A DNA stretch of 64,000 nt from Ailurus styani (Eukaryota > Chordata > Mammalia > Carnivora > Ailuridae): NCBI GenBank assembly GCA_002007465.1, contig LNAC01000348.1:988269-1052268 (forward strand), read 5' to 3'. Positions 1 to 10,821 of the stretch are shown in pieces. The notes below the pieces were generated by a model. It made no database searches. It was given only the letters and a program-made list of their open reading frames with translations, and was not told the DNA's origin. Position numbers and translations under genes: made by a program. Numbering within the stretch: position 1 is the stretch's first letter; the number at the start of each line of letters is the position of its first letter.

Positions 1-25
1 TTAAAAAAAAAAAAAAAGAAAGAAA
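1..25 (+). mobile_element. Possible A-tail of a SINE cut by the window edge
   Basis: The window opens with TT and a long A-run followed by GAAAGAAA, like the tails of other plus-strand SINEs here. The body would lie outside the window, so this is only suggestive. Confidence 0.3.
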
Positions 26-225
26 CAGCCAAGGATCACTAGATTATTTGAAGCTGTATTTCATAAAGGGGAGGCAAAAACCTTAAAAAAAAAAAAAGAT
101 TTTTCAGAGATCAGAGAAATACTTAAAAACAAGGATTTATATTATATGCAGATTAAACAAATCCATTAACAATTTAACTTATGAAAAAGGAAGGACAAGA
201 AAACTCTTAAAAATTAAAAAGAATA

Positions 226-432
226 GGGCACCTGGGTGGCTCAGTGGGTTAAAGTCGCTGCCTTCGGCTCAGGTCATGATCCCAGGGTCCTGGGATCAAG
301 GCCCACATCGGGCTCTCTGCTCAGCAGGGAGCCTGCTTCCTCCTCTCTCCTCTCTCTCTGCCTGCCTCTCTGCCTACTTGTAATCTCTCTCTCTCTCTTT
401 GTCAAATGAATAAATAAAAATCTTTAAAAATA
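226..432 (+). mobile_element. CAN SINE, young mustelid type
   Basis: Full-length copy: GGGCACCTGGGTGGCTCAG head with GTGGGTTAAAG, a CT-rich middle, an AATAAATAAA stretch and a TCTTTAAAAA tail. The flanks are A-rich on both sides (AAAAATTAAAAA), so an exact target duplication is hard to delimit. Confidence 0.95.
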
Positions 433-748
433 AAAATTAAAAAAATTAAAAATAGTAAAAACTAAAATAAATGATACAGTGGAATTTATAGTTGAGTAAG
501 TCTCCCAAAGAGATGGAAATTAAAAAGGAAAATAGCACCAAAGTATTAACACAAAAGGTCTAATATCTGAATAAAACATCTAGAAAAAAAGAATGGAAAA
601 TATAATGAAATATAATGAGATATATTTAATATATATGAAATATAATATATATTCTATATATGAAATATAATATAATGAAAAAGAAATTATTAAATAACAC
701 TGTATCCCAAAAATAGAGTAGCATCTCTCCAAGTGCCAACACAAGGTA

Positions 749-1306
749 CAGATCTTCCTCAACTGACAATGGGGTTATATCCTATTAAACCTGTAAGTTG
801 AAAATATTGTAAATCAAAAGTGCGTTTTTTTTTTTCAAACAAAAGGTCTCGTGTATTACTGAACCAACCTACTAGTGCAGAAGCCTAGAAACAAGAAAAA
901 AAAAATTTTTCCCAATAACCTAATGAACATCATAGTTTCACCGAGCCAGCCTTAAATCTGCTCAGAACACTTACATTAGCCTACATTGACACAAAGCCAT
1001 TTTATATCAAAGTGTTAAATATTTCATGTAATTTACTGAATACTGTACTGAAGGTGAAAGACAGAATGTCTGCATGGGTACATAATGTACCAGTCTTAAG
1101 TCTATCAGTTGTTCACCCTCCTGATCACGTGGCTGATGGAGCTGAGATGCTGCTACCCAGCATCACGGAAGATTATTATACACCACATTACTGGACCAGG
1201 AAATTATCAAAATTCAAAGTACAGTTTCTACTGAATGCATATCATTCTTACACTGTCATAAAGTCAAAAAATCTTAAGTCAACCATCATAAATAGGGGAC
1301 CGGATG
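749..1306. mobile_element. Decayed DNA transposon with TA target sites (Tigger/mariner-like)
   Basis: The left end (CAGATCTTCCTCAACTGACA) and the reverse complement of the right end form imperfect terminal inverted repeats, each bordered by TA (747-748 and 1307-1308). The interior resembles a mammalian Tigger-like non-autonomous family whose ends read like 'cgtaagtcgaggagcatctgta'. A 110-codon open frame at 1012-1344 overruns the right end and looks fortuitous. Confidence 0.55.
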
Positions 1307-1438
1307 TACTTTTAGAGGACCAGTATCAAGTTATGTCCCTATGAAATTTCAAAATACCATAGCTAAAGACAAATATTCCAAAGGTTTCCAGAGAGAAAAA
1401 GACAAGCTACATACAAAGGATCTAAAATTAGAGACACA

Positions 1439-1632
1439 GGGCACCTCGGTGGCTCAGTCGGTTGAGTGTCCAACTCTTGGTTTCAGTAAGGTCATGATCT
1501 CATGGGTCATGGGATAGAGTCCTGCATCTGGCTCCACACTCAGCCAAGGACTCTGCTTGAAGATTCTCTCTCTCTGCCCCTCCCCCTGCTCTCTCTTTCT
1601 AACTCTCTCAAATAAATTAATTAATTAAATCA
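1439..1632 (+). mobile_element. CAN SINE, older type
   Basis: Has the older body 'gtcggttgagtgtccaactcttggttt' and an AATTAATTAA tail. Imperfect target duplication: AAATTAGAGACACAG before and AAATCAGAGACCCA after. Confidence 0.9.
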
Positions 1633-1763
1633 AATCAGAGACCCATCAGAAAGTTCAATGACAATACTGGAAGCTAGAAGAAATGGTCTATTGCCTTTAA
1701 AAGTCTGAGGGAAAAGAGTCACTCTAAAACTAAGAGCAGTACAGCATAATGATAAAGCAGATT

Positions 1764-2100
1764 GGGTTTTTTTCTAAGATTTTATATTTTTAAGTAATCT
1801 CTACAACCGGGCGCCTGGGTGGCTCAGTGGGTTAAAGCCTCTGCTTTCGGCTCAGGTCATGATCTCAGCGTCCTGGGATCGAGGCCCGCATCGGGCTCTC
1901 TGCTCAGCAGGGAGCCTGCTTCCTCCTCTCCCTGTCTCTCTGCCTGCCTCTCTGCCTACTTGTAATCTCTCTCTCTGTGTCAAATAAATAAATAAAATCT
2001 TTAAAAAAAAATAAAATCTCTACAACCAATGTGGGGTTCAAACCCACAACTGCAAGATTAAGAGTCACACACTCCACCAACTGAGCCAGCCAGGCACCCC
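1764..2100 (-). mobile_element. CAN SINE, old short type, inserted in MIR and itself interrupted
   Basis: Pieces at 1764-1808 (poly-T, AAGATTTTATATTTTTAAGTAATCTCTACAACC) and 2028-2100 (AATGTGGGGTTCAAACCCACAAC...CAGGCACCCC) form one antisense copy. The MIR sequence GATAAAGCAGATT / GATAAGCAGATT flanks it as a target duplication. Confidence 0.88.
1809..2015 (+). mobile_element. CAN SINE, young, nested in an older SINE
   Basis: Full length, with GGGCGCCTGGGTGGCTCAGT head and A-tail. Target duplication ATCTCTACAACC at 1797-1808 and 2016-2027 comes from the host SINE, which fixes the order of insertion. Confidence 0.97.
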
Positions 2101-2769
2101 AGTGATAAGCAGATTCTAAAACCAGACTGCATGGTTCGAATGCCATTAAATAGCTATATGATCCTAAATAAGTCACATTAACTATCTCTGTATTAGTTTC
2201 TTTGTAAGATGGGGCTGTTGTGAAGATGAATTAATTGGTAGGTGTTCACATGTATAAAAAGCCTTATACACAGTACTCACTATGTGAGTGCTCTAGAGAG
2301 CAAGACTGGGTCTGGAAAAGGGTAATACAGAACCTGACTTATCACTATAATCCTTTAGGTAATATGTGAATGGCTTTTAACCACATTTACATATTACTGA
2401 AAAGAAGTAGGAAATTGTGAAATGAAGCTCAATGGTAACAGCTGGGTACAGAATAGTATCTATATACCTTTCATTCAGATGAGATGCAAAATAACATTTT
2501 TTATTCAAAGAGAACCACCTGATCAGACAGAGTGGGGTCAGATTAAAATTTAAAAAGACAGTGTGTTGATAAGAGTAAAATACAGTGTTCAAATAGATAA
2601 AATGTTTTTAATCAGACTTAATGGATCAGTTTCCTCAATGATGAGACTCATTGAGATTTTCTTTTTTTAATGAAGCTCAATTAAAAGCACTTTAAATTCA
2701 AAAGTAATAGGAAAATAAAAGTGACAGGCTTTACATCTTACTAAAACTCATTAATACCTTCCTAATATA

Positions 2770-2900
2770 AAGAATGGCAACTGGGGCAATATGGCAGATT
2801 AGATAACCTAACAACTCTACCACTACAAACTACCTAAACATCCTTAACAGACTGTGACAGCATCTTTTAAAAATTCATAGCCCAACACTAAAGAGAGTAA
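2770..2900 (+). mobile_element. Possible L1 5'-region fragment
   Basis: 'ggggcaatatggcagattagataacc' resembles the start of older mammalian L1 5' regions. The text after the next SINE (about 3260-3390) may be its continuation. Family assignment is weak. Confidence 0.35.
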
Positions 2901-2906
2901 AGAAGT

Positions 2907-3090
2907 GGTGCCTGGGTGGCTCAGTCATTAGGCGTCTGCCTTTGGCTCAGGTCATGATCCCAAGGTCCTGGGATTGAGCCCGACATCGGGCTCCATGCTC
3001 AGCGGGAAGCCTGCTTCTCCCTCTCCCACTCCCCCTGCTTGTGTTCCCTCTCTAGCTGTGTTTCTCTCTGTCAAATAAATAAATAAAACC
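2907..3090 (+). mobile_element. CAN SINE, intermediate type
   Basis: GGTGCCTGGGTGGCTCAGTCATTAGGCGTCTGCC head and 'ccctgcttgtgttccctctctag' middle, typical of caniform-wide copies. Probable target duplication: TAAAGAGAGTAAAGAA before, TAAAGAGAATAAAGAA after the ATAAA-rich tail. Confidence 0.95.
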
Positions 3091-3104
3091 TTTAAAGAAA
3101 ATTT

Positions 3105-3249
3105 AAAAATAAATAAATAAATAAAATAAAATAAAATAAAGAGAATAAAGAAAATCCTAGAAGAGGAAGAAGGAAGNAAAAAAAAAAAAATAAATAAAAT
3201 AAAATAAAATAAAGAGAATAAAGAAAATCCTAGAAGAGGAAGAAGGAAG
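3105..3249. repeat. Near-identical tandem copies around a single N (probable assembly join)
   Basis: About 60 bp, from an ATAAA-repeat through GAGAATAAAG to GAGGAAGAAGGAAG, occurs once before and once after a single N at 3177 plus an A-run. The copies look identical, as expected from overlapping contig ends that were not merged. Confidence 0.85.
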
Positions 3250-3379
3250 GACTAAAACCCAGAGCAGAAACATGAAATAAGCTACTCTACAGAGACTTGC
3301 TAGCTTCTACTAAAGGGGCTAGGACTTTTATGCTAAATGGGAACAAAAGGTAAGGCCTCAGGTTTGCTGAAGGTGGGAA

Positions 3380-3812
3380 GGCAGAACTCACATGGCAAAA
3401 GGGACTTTGCAGATGTGATTAAGGGTCTTGAGACATAAAGATTATCTGAGATTTCTGAGGTGGGCTCCTGTAATCAGAAGGGTCTTTACAAGGGAAAGAG
3501 GGAGCCAGGAGAGTTAATGTTGATCAGAGTGACTGCCATGTGAAATGACCCAACTGGCCATTTCTGGCTTGAAGATGGAGGAAGAGGCCACCAGCCAAGA
3601 AATGCAGGAGGTCTCTAAAACCTGAAAAAAAGGTAAGAGAAAAGATTCTCCCATAGAATGTCCAGAAGGAACACAGCCTGGCCCACATGTCAGTTTTGGC
3701 CCGGTGAAACCCATTTCCGACTTCTGATCTTTTTAACTATAAGATAGGAAAGTTGTGTGGTTTTAAGCCACTAAGTTTGTGGTAATTTGTCAAAGCAGCT
3801 ACAGAAAACACA
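3380..3812 (+). mobile_element. MLT1-type LTR (ERVL-MaLR)
   Basis: Characteristic text in order: 'actttgcagatgtgattaaggg', 'gggctcctgtaatcagaagggtc', 'ccagccaagaaatgcaggaggtctc', 'gattctcccatagaatgtcc', and the 3' end 'gttttaagccactaagtttgtggtaatttgt'. Non-coding old solo-type LTR. Confidence 0.85.
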
Positions 3813-5047
3813 AACAGACATACAGACACAGACAGATACACACACACAGTGGGGTGGGGGGCGCAGCAGTTGTCCTTGAAATTATAACGTGTTCCTATGA
3901 AGTCTTTAGGTTCAAAACTTTAAACAGTCCTGTACTGATGGCATCCCTAACAAAACCAGGAATATATCTTCAATTTATCTTGATAAATGTTAATCTTAAT
4001 TCATTAATGTTAACATTAATTAATCAATGTCTTGATTAATGTTATCTTGAGAATGTTAATCCAGAAAAAAAAAACAGAACAGATAACAGGAATAAAAAGT
4101 ACAACAAAATAATGATTTATTTGAATCCAAATATATCACAAACTACATTAGGTATAAATGCAATGAATGTCCCAGTTTTAAAAGAAATATCACACTATAT
4201 TTTTTTAAAAATCCAGTTATACTTAAATGAGACAAAGCTTAAAAAAAAACAGGAAAAAGCTGAAAGTAAATAGGAAAGATATATTCTATATATTAATACA
4301 TACGGTATTAAAAACAAACTATAATCAAAAAGGATTCCTAGAGACAGTCTTTTCTTCTGTAATAATAATAGTTTATCAAAAATATTTTTAATGAATTGAA
4401 ATACTCATTGAAGGTTTTATAATTTACACTTTCCTCTTCAAAAAGAACAAACCAAAAGGATTAGAGAGGTTGCTTACGTGCCAAGCTTGGTAAGGGGACA
4501 GTTTTAGAAAAAACTGAACACGTGCAACGCACATAAAACTGCAGGTGGCTAGAAAGGAAACCAGCTAAAAAGAAAAAAAATCTAAAAATAGGCTTAGAAC
4601 AGTAATTCTGACTGCCTTCACTGGATTTTCAAATTATTTCAGAGCTAAAACTAAGAGCTAAAATGTGTACAATTTGTTTTTAACCAAGAGGGTTATTTTA
4701 GAAATAAGTTCTGCCATAATTAAATACACTTATTTATGTCTTAGAAGTTCTCAAGTACCAACAGCAATTCAGAAACCAAAGAATTTTTAAGTACAATGTG
4801 ATCTTAATGACAAAATATAACAAAATAAATTATTACTGATTAGCTGAAATAAAAATTCCTATGACAGTAACTTTCACTGTCTCTTACAGAATATTTTTAG
4901 GAATGTTATGTTTGATGTACATGCCAGGTCTTTCACAGGTTTCCTCTATTTTTGAAGACTCCTATGGATTTATAAGCCCCAAAACTTTAAAAACTTAGAA
5001 TAAGACTTAAAATGTAAACAAAAATTTCCTTGAAAAAATTAAGATAC
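3813..5047. other. AT-rich intronic stretch without a recognised element
   Basis: Contains a purine-pyrimidine simple stretch (GACATACAGACACAGACAGATACACACACA, 3815-3850). At 3945-4045 there are short self-complementary AT units (TTAATGTTAACATTAATTAATC and relatives). Otherwise I recognise nothing. Confidence 0.5.
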
Positions 5048-5175
5048 GGGGTTCCCGGGTGGCTTAGTCAGTTAAATGTCTGCCTTCAGCTCAGGGTTCT
5101 GGGATCGAGCCCCAGGTCAGGCTCCCTGCTAAGCAGGGAGTCTGCTTCTCCCTCTTCCCCCTGCTCCTGCGCATG

Positions 5176-5211
<36 letters not shown>
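5048..5211 (+). mobile_element. CAN SINE with long CT repeat
   Basis: GGGGTTCCCGGGTGGCTTAGTCAGTTAAATG head. The 3' part is a (CT)n run at 5179-5208. The following 'aatttttttttttaagattttattta' looks like the 3' end of a minus-strand SINE rather than this copy's tail. Confidence 0.9.
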
Positions 5212-5214
<3 letters not shown>

Positions 5215-5336
5215 TTTTTTTAAGATTTTATTTAAGACAATGGGAGCGGTTTTTAAATAGGAAGCTACTGCATCCAAAAAGTATCTCTAATTTATCACCT
5301 GAATCCAATCAGGAGGAAATATTAAACATGCCCATA

Positions 5337-5516
5337 GGGCGCCTGCATGACTCAGTTGGTTAAGCGACTGCCTTTGGCTCGGGTCAATGATCCTGGAGTC
5401 CCAGGACTGAGTCCCACATTGGGATCCCTACTCAGTGGGGAGTCTGCTTCTCCCTCTGACCTTCCCCCTCTCATTCATTCATTCATTCATTCATTCATTC
5501 ATAAATAAATAAATAA
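5337..5516 (+). mobile_element. CAN SINE with ATTC repeat tail
   Basis: GGGCGCCTGCATGACTCAGTTGG head, then (ATTC)n at 5471-5501 and AAATAAATAAATAA. Target duplication TAAACATGCCCATA (before) and TAACACGCCCATA (from about 5515). Confidence 0.93.
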
Positions 5517-5933
5517 CACGCCCATAACTGACACATTCTACAAATGAGTTGGCCTATAATTTTCAAAAGTATCAAGGCCAGGGAAAGCAAAGGAGGACTG
5601 AGGAACTATTCAAGATTGAAGAAGACTAAGGAGACATGATTAACATAAATGCTTCTGAACTGGATCCTTTTCTTACAAAGCTATTGGAACAACTGGAAAA
5701 TTTAAATGTAATTCGAGGATTAGATGGTAGCATATATCAACGTTAATCATCTGATTTTGATAATTGCACTATGGTTATGCTGTAGAATACACTTGTGTTT
5801 AGAAAATACACACCAAAGTATTCGGGGTGACAAGTGAGCATACCAGCAAGTTACTCTCAAACCGTTCAAAATGAAAAGTTCTTTGTCCTATACTTGCAAC
5901 TTTTCTATAAATTGAAAATTCTTCCCCCAAAAT

Positions 5934-6032
5934 GTTTTTTAAGTAAACTCTATCCCCCAACGTGGGACTCAAACTCACAACCCTGAGATCAAGAGTTGCA
6001 CACTCTACCAACTGAGCCAGGCAGGTGCCACC
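5934..6032 (-). mobile_element. CAN SINE, old short type
   Basis: Antisense: 'ttttttaagtaaactctatcccccaacgtgggactcaaactcacaaccctgagatcaagag...gagccaggcaggtgcc'. Related CAAAATGTTTT / ACAAATGTTTT flanks support an insertion. Confidence 0.85.
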
Positions 6033-6337
6033 CACATCCCACAAATGTTTTAAGTAATCTTTACTGCTCAGTTATAAAAATAAGAATAGGATTTTTTTGT
6101 TTTAGTTCACTAATTCAGAGGTATTTAGTAATCAGTGTTCCATTAATCTATGAAGGAACACAACCAAGTAAGGTTTCTCTAAAAAGAGGATATACTGATT
6201 TTTTTCATCAATGAAACTTAAAAGGGGAATGACCCCCATTCTAAACTGACAAATTCTAATGGCCCTAAATTTTCTTCATCACAATCCTCTAAAGAAATTC
6301 TATTACCTTCCATTCTAATTTCCTTCCCTTTTATTTT

Positions 6338-6780
6338 ATTTGTTGAATAAATGGATACATACATGCTAGGCACTGAGCATATAGTAATGATCGTAAGAGA
6401 CCCCTATTGAAGGCAGATACTGAAGAACAGGAAAAATAACTATATAACTCTAATGATAACTGTTATGATGGCAAGTGTACGATATTATACAAAGAGTGAA
6501 CAAAAAACTCTAATAATATATGTACAGGTGGAGGCAGGACAGAAAGGGGCATTAGAGAAAAACCTAGCTATTAAAAAACCTAGATATTAAGAATATCTAG
6601 CGTAAGACCTCAAGGATGAGTGGGAGTTAGTTAGGTGAAACATGTCTGTAACAATCATGTCAGGACAATGACATGCCAGAGAGCATTTAGTATCCCTGGA
6701 ACGTTAAAGTCCATGAAGGGTTTGTAGTAAGGGATGAGGCTGGGGTGGGGGGTGGGGGGGAAACACAGGTGCCAAGCCTT
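6338..6780 (-). mobile_element. L2 fossil, antisense
   Basis: Reads as antisense L2 3' end: 'gttgaataaatggatacatacatgctaggcactgagcatatag', then purine-rich L2-like text (GGAGGCAGGACAGAAAGGGG). Recognition rests on the terminal TTGAATAAATG...GCTAGGCACTG motif. Confidence 0.6.
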
Positions 6781-7540
6781 TAAATATCCTTAAATGCCAC
6801 TACAAAGATATTAAGAATCTTTTCTCTACAAAGATTTTTCAAGCCGTTTTTATTGGTCAATCCTAATTTCAAGTCACCTTATACACAGAACCTCAATACA
6901 TAATATAAACAAAAGTAGCAACATCTTGTCTAAAAAGGAAATAGGGTACTTTAGAACTACATGAGCTGAGCCTATTTACCTAAGTAAGGGCAAAGTTGGG
7001 GACAAAGTAAAGGGCAACTATTGAAAAGAAAACATCATCAAAATAATATATGCTGGATTATAGTGGACTTCCAATCAGAATCTGATTAAATAATCCAATT
7101 AGAATAATTCAAAAAGCATTTACATACAAAGGAACTGAACACACGGAATCATGAGAGATAAGGGAATGCAACAGAAGGTATAGGAACTAGTAGCAGCAGC
7201 TGTACCCCTACATCCAAAAGGATAAGGGGCAGGGGAGATAACCAGAATTTGGAAGAGAAAGTCACAAAGAGAAGGCCACCTTGAAGGGAGAAATGATTTG
7301 TCTTGGGACACAGCCAACCCAGAGGGAACAAACCAGGGAAGTAAATATTCTAAGCTTACTTTCCTTCCTGCTTCCTATCTTCCTGTGTTCCGCACTGGCT
7401 GCACCCACTCTGAGGCCCAAAGTCACAGATGCCCATTGATATAATCCATATAGGTAAACCTCCCAAGAGCAAAGACGAGAAGGCGGGAAGAGAGTAGATT
7501 AAGAAGATCAAACAGAAGTTATCTGTCATGTAGAACTATG
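6781..7540. other. Unclassified intronic sequence
   Basis: No family recognised. Short open frames at 7120-7331 on the minus strand have no similarity I know and look fortuitous. Confidence 0.4.
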
Positions 7541-7599
7541 CACAGAGGTATTAGGAAAGATCAAACCTAGCCTTCTGGAGCCAAAAAAAAAAAAAAAAG

Positions 7600-7864
7600 G
7601 TTTCCCTGAACAGGAACAATTAACTGAAGTTTAATGAATGAGCAGGAGTTAGCAGACAGAGGAAGGAGGGGAGACGGACATTCTAAGCAAAGGGACTAGC
7701 TACTATAAAGGTATATTGCTACAAGAGCAAATCAATTAGGATGCCTGAAGCACAAAGAGGCAAGAAAGGGAAAGGAATGAAGCTAGAGAGGGAAGGAGAG
7801 ACAAGATCATGCTTGCATCAACACCATGCTAACAAACTAGCCTTTATCCTGAAGGCAGAATTTA
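7600..7864 (-). mobile_element. L2-like fossil, antisense
   Basis: 'gccttctggagcc' precedes purine-rich text (AAGCACAAAGAGGCAAGAAAGGG, GAGACAAGATCATGC) that resembles the body of antisense L2 and may continue the copy at 6338-6780. Confidence 0.45.
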
Positions 7865-8092
7865 TTTTTTTTATTTTTTTTAAAGGCTTTTTTTTTTTTT
7901 AAGATTTTATTTATTTATTTGACACAGAGAGAGAGATCAGATCACAAGTAGGCAGAGAGGTAGGCAGAGAGAGAGGAGGAAGCAGGCTCCCGGCTGAGCA
8001 GGGAGCCCGATGCGGGCCTCGATCCCAGGACGCTGAGATCATGACCTGAGCCGAAGGCAGAGGCTTTAACCCACTGAGCCACCCAGGCGCCC
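7865..8092 (-). mobile_element. CAN SINE, young
   Basis: Full-length antisense copy ending CCACCCAGGCGCC. Target duplication CTGAAGGCAGAATTTA (7849-7864) and CTGAAGACAGAATTTA (8093-8108), one mismatch. Confidence 0.97.
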
Positions 8093-8424
8093 CTGAAGAC
8101 AGAATTTAAGGATTGACATGGTATCATCTGACAGAGGTGGGTGTGGGTTTTAATAAAAGTAATGGACACGGATATTTATTTTTAATAATAGAAGTAAATT
8201 CTGTCTTATTTCTTGGTTGAATAGCTCTTGCCTAATCACTTCACAAGAACTGCCAGGTAGAGTAGGAGTGTGGAGAAGAATGCAAACACTACTAATATCT
8301 AATTACATGTTCTAAGTCACTTAAGCCTTTTTTCTTCCTTTTTGTAATTCTCCACACTTCGACTTTTTCAGGGAATAGGAAGACAAAAACACTGTTAGTG
8401 GTCACATTAAATAATTTATTTAAG

Positions 8425-8551
8425 GGGCACATGGGTGGCTTAGTCGGGTAAGTTCTGATTCTTGATTTTGGCTCAAGTCATGATCTCAGGGTCATGAGAT
8501 CCAGCTCCATGTTGGGCTCTGCACTAAAGTGCAGTATGCTTGAAATGTGCG

Positions 8552-8590
<39 letters not shown>

Positions 8591-8610
8591 GAAAAAATTT
8601 AAAAAACAAT
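8425..8610 (+). mobile_element. CAN SINE, older, with CT/TA repeat
   Basis: GGGCACATGGGTGGCTTAGTCGGG head, (CT)n then (TA)n at 8551-8590. Perfect 15-bp target duplication AATAATTTATTTAAG at 8410-8424 and 8611-8625. Confidence 0.95.
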
Positions 8611-8699
8611 AATAATTTATTTAAGATTCTGAACCAAAGCACTGGTAATTCAAAATTTACACTAGGGTATATTCGTGTTGCTACGAAATGGAGAACTTT

Positions 8700-8810
8700 T
8701 TTTTTTTTAAGATTTTATTTTTAAGTAATCTCTACATCTAACATGGAGCTCAATCTTACAACCCTGAGATCGAGTCACATGCTCTTACCAACTCAGCCAG
8801 TCAGGTACCC
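8700..8810 (-). mobile_element. CAN SINE, old short type
   Basis: Poly-T, TAAGTAATCTCTACATCTAACATGG..., ending GCCAGTCAGGTACCC. Target duplication CGAAATGGAGAACTTT (8684-8699) and CGAAATAGAGAACTTT (8811-8826). Confidence 0.9.
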
Positions 8811-8909
8811 CGAAATAGAGAACTTTCTAAAAACAACTTTGGCACCTCCACCCTATTTGCAAAGGACTATACATTTTCAGAAATGCCACACTGATAATTC
8901 AAAAATTTG

Positions 8910-9060
8910 AGGATCTACTCCTTGCCAGCCCTATGAGAGACACACTGTTTTGTGATGCATAAAACAGATAAGGTTCCTGTCATCATTACACTTACCTGTA
9001 ATAGAAAGAACATTTATAATATATAAATAAACAATTATAATTTTTTATCTGCTACAAATA
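8910..9060 (-). mobile_element. Possible L2 fossil, antisense
   Basis: 'gccagccctatgagagacacactg...aaaacagataaggttcctgtcatcattacacttac' follows the order of antisense L2 3' sequence (duration, storage and 'segment' text at the 3' end). Divergent. Confidence 0.45.
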
Positions 9061-9399
9061 AAAGCAACAAGGATGAGGTTTAAATGTAATATGCTATTTG
9101 ATTTAAAACAAAGATATTATTGCTGCTCCTTGCAAAAGCAACACCCAAGGGGTGATGGAGGCAAAAAATCAAATCAGTGGATTGAGATATCACGAGATGA
9201 CATATTCGAGATCTTGGGCTGGGAACTGTCAAGAGAAAATGTAGTATCTTGAGGTATGGTAAGGAAAGCTTTTTTACAATGGGAAAAAACAAACATGCTT
9301 GCATGCTGATTAGATGGGGGAGTACAAGAGTAGTTGCGTGTAAGAGAAAGAACGGATGATAGATATGATGACTAATAATACTGACATTTTATATACAAG

Positions 9400-9580
9400 T
9401 ATTTGGCTAAATGGTTTATGTACAATTCTTTATTTAATCTCTAAGGTCAGCACAACTGTCCCAAAATGAATAATGAGAAAACTAAACTCAAAGTTAGGTA
9501 TCTGAACACATTATACAGTGGCAGAATTAAGATTCAAACCCAGGTCTTTATGACTCCAAAGCATAACATACCATATAGCT
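9400..9580 (-). mobile_element. MIR element, antisense
   Basis: 'tttatttaatctctaaggtcagcac', 'gagaaaactaaactcaaagttaggtatctg' and 'agtggcagaattaagattcaaacccaggtcttta' match the antisense MIR core and tRNA-like end in order. Confidence 0.75.
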
Positions 9581-9631
9581 TTATCCATTCAATACTTTCC
9601 AAATCAGTTTTTCCCCCCTCAAATCACTTAA

Positions 9632-9745
9632 AAAAAAATTTTTTTTTAATTTTTTAAAGTAATCTCTATGCCCAATGTGGGGCTCAAACTCACAACCCCA
9701 AGATTAAAAGTCACATGCTCCACTGACTGAGCCAGCCAGGCCACC
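9632..9745 (-). mobile_element. CAN SINE, old short type
   Basis: 'ttttaaagtaatctctatgcccaatgtggggctcaaactcacaacc...gagccagccagg'. Target duplication CCTCAAATCACTTAA (9617-9631) and CCTCAAACCACTTAA (9746-9760). Confidence 0.92.
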
Positions 9746-9764
9746 CCTCAAACCACTTAAGTGC

Positions 9765-10130
9765 CAGTTACCATGCACCGAGGAGTAGAAATGAATCAAA
9801 CATGCTCTTTCGAGAGCAACAAAAGGGAAACAAACAGACATCTATACCTCAAGTCATTGACAAAATGTAGGAACAAGTTAGATGGCATAACACAAAGAGG
9901 CAGTAAGTCTACCCTGAGCTAATCAGTGAAGACTTCAGATGGTGCTTGTTAGGCAGAAGAGAGACACGACAAAGTTAATTCCAAGTAAGATTATGGAAAA
10001 GCAAAGAGGCACAAATTTACATGCTGTGTTTAGAACACTTCAAGAAGTTGAGCATGGCAGGAATGCATTGAGAGCTGGAGGAGACCAGATCGAAGAGCCT
10101 TTTATGCCATGCTGTGGAATCTAAAGCTGA
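9765..10130 (-). mobile_element. L2-like fossil, antisense
   Basis: Starts 'gccagttaccatgcaccgaggagtag' and proceeds through 'gaacacttcaagaagttgagcatggcagg...gaccagatcgaagagccttttatgcc', matching the order of antisense L2 ('ccagatcatgtagggccttg'). A 61-codon open frame here is chance. Confidence 0.6.
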
Positions 10131-10641
10131 AAATACAGAAAGTAAAAAACCATTTCCAGGCTTTGAAATAAGATTAGGCTACTGTGAAGACTCAGAAACT
10201 AATTAGGAGGTTCAAGCTGTAGCCTGGTGAATGGCTTACAGACAACCAAAAGAACATAAGATCTGGAAGGAGATTCCCAAACTAACTATACAGAATCAAG
10301 CTATAAGAAGGAGAGGTTCCAAAGTCTCTTTTTTGAAAAAAGGTAGTCCTTACTCTAAGTGAGATGAGAACAGTACCCTTGTCAATTACGACAGAACAAA
10401 ACAGTGGTTGAGCCCAAACTATGTGATCAACAGAGGCGACTGGAGGACTACTTCCTCAATACCACAAACAGACTATCTGAGGCAAAAGATAGGCCTGGAT
10501 AATTCTTTTCTCCAAAAAGCATACTGAACAGAGGCAGGATGCCTGCTGTTTACCACGAAAGCAAAGAAGAAAGTCTCTAAGCTCCAAAAAATACAGTCTT
10601 CCTTTTGCTTCAGGGGCTTAATCACATCAGTCAGCCAGGAC
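10131..10641. other. Unclassified intronic sequence
   Basis: Nothing recognised, on either strand. Confidence 0.4.
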
Positions 10642-10821
10642 ACCGTTTGGAGTTCAAGTCCAGCTAAGTTTACCCAGTAGTACTTTTCAGAGGATTATAA
10701 CAGGATTTTGAGTTTCTGCAAGGTATCAGTTACCATATACAGGGTATCTATCATTACTGGACCAATGAAGAAATGGGAACATGACCAGAACTCAAGATAA
10801 AAGTCAGTCATTAGAGCTCAA
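10642..10821. repeat. Left arm of a ~180-bp inverted repeat
   Basis: Runs from ACCGTTTGGAGTTCAAGTCC to TCATTAGAGCTCAA. Its reverse complement matches 12445-12625 with about three mismatches and one single-base gap (about 98%). Homology stops sharply at the inner end; at the outer end a few short matches (TCCT, CTGATG) continue. I recognise no repeat family in the arm. Confidence 0.95.

Larger units (their letters stand above)
1735..2300 (+). mobile_element. MIR element, split by nested SINEs
   Basis: The MIR head (GCAGTACAGCATAATGATAAAGCAGATT) lies at 1735-1763. The body resumes at 2101 with CCAGACTGCATGGTTCGAATGCC, then the expected 'tagctatatgatcc...aagatggggctgttgtgaag' core to about 2300. 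It is the oldest layer of a three-level nest. Confidence 0.75.

Noticed and set aside
5030..5277. Overlapping open frames on both strands with LSLSLS / RERERE runs
   Set aside because: Translation of the SINE (CT)n/(GA)n tract.
7942..8169. Recurrent peptides such as AWVAQWVKASAFGSGHD and PGWLSGLKPLPSAQVM across many open frames
   Set aside because: They are the translations of the CAN SINE head in different frames and strands, not a protein family.
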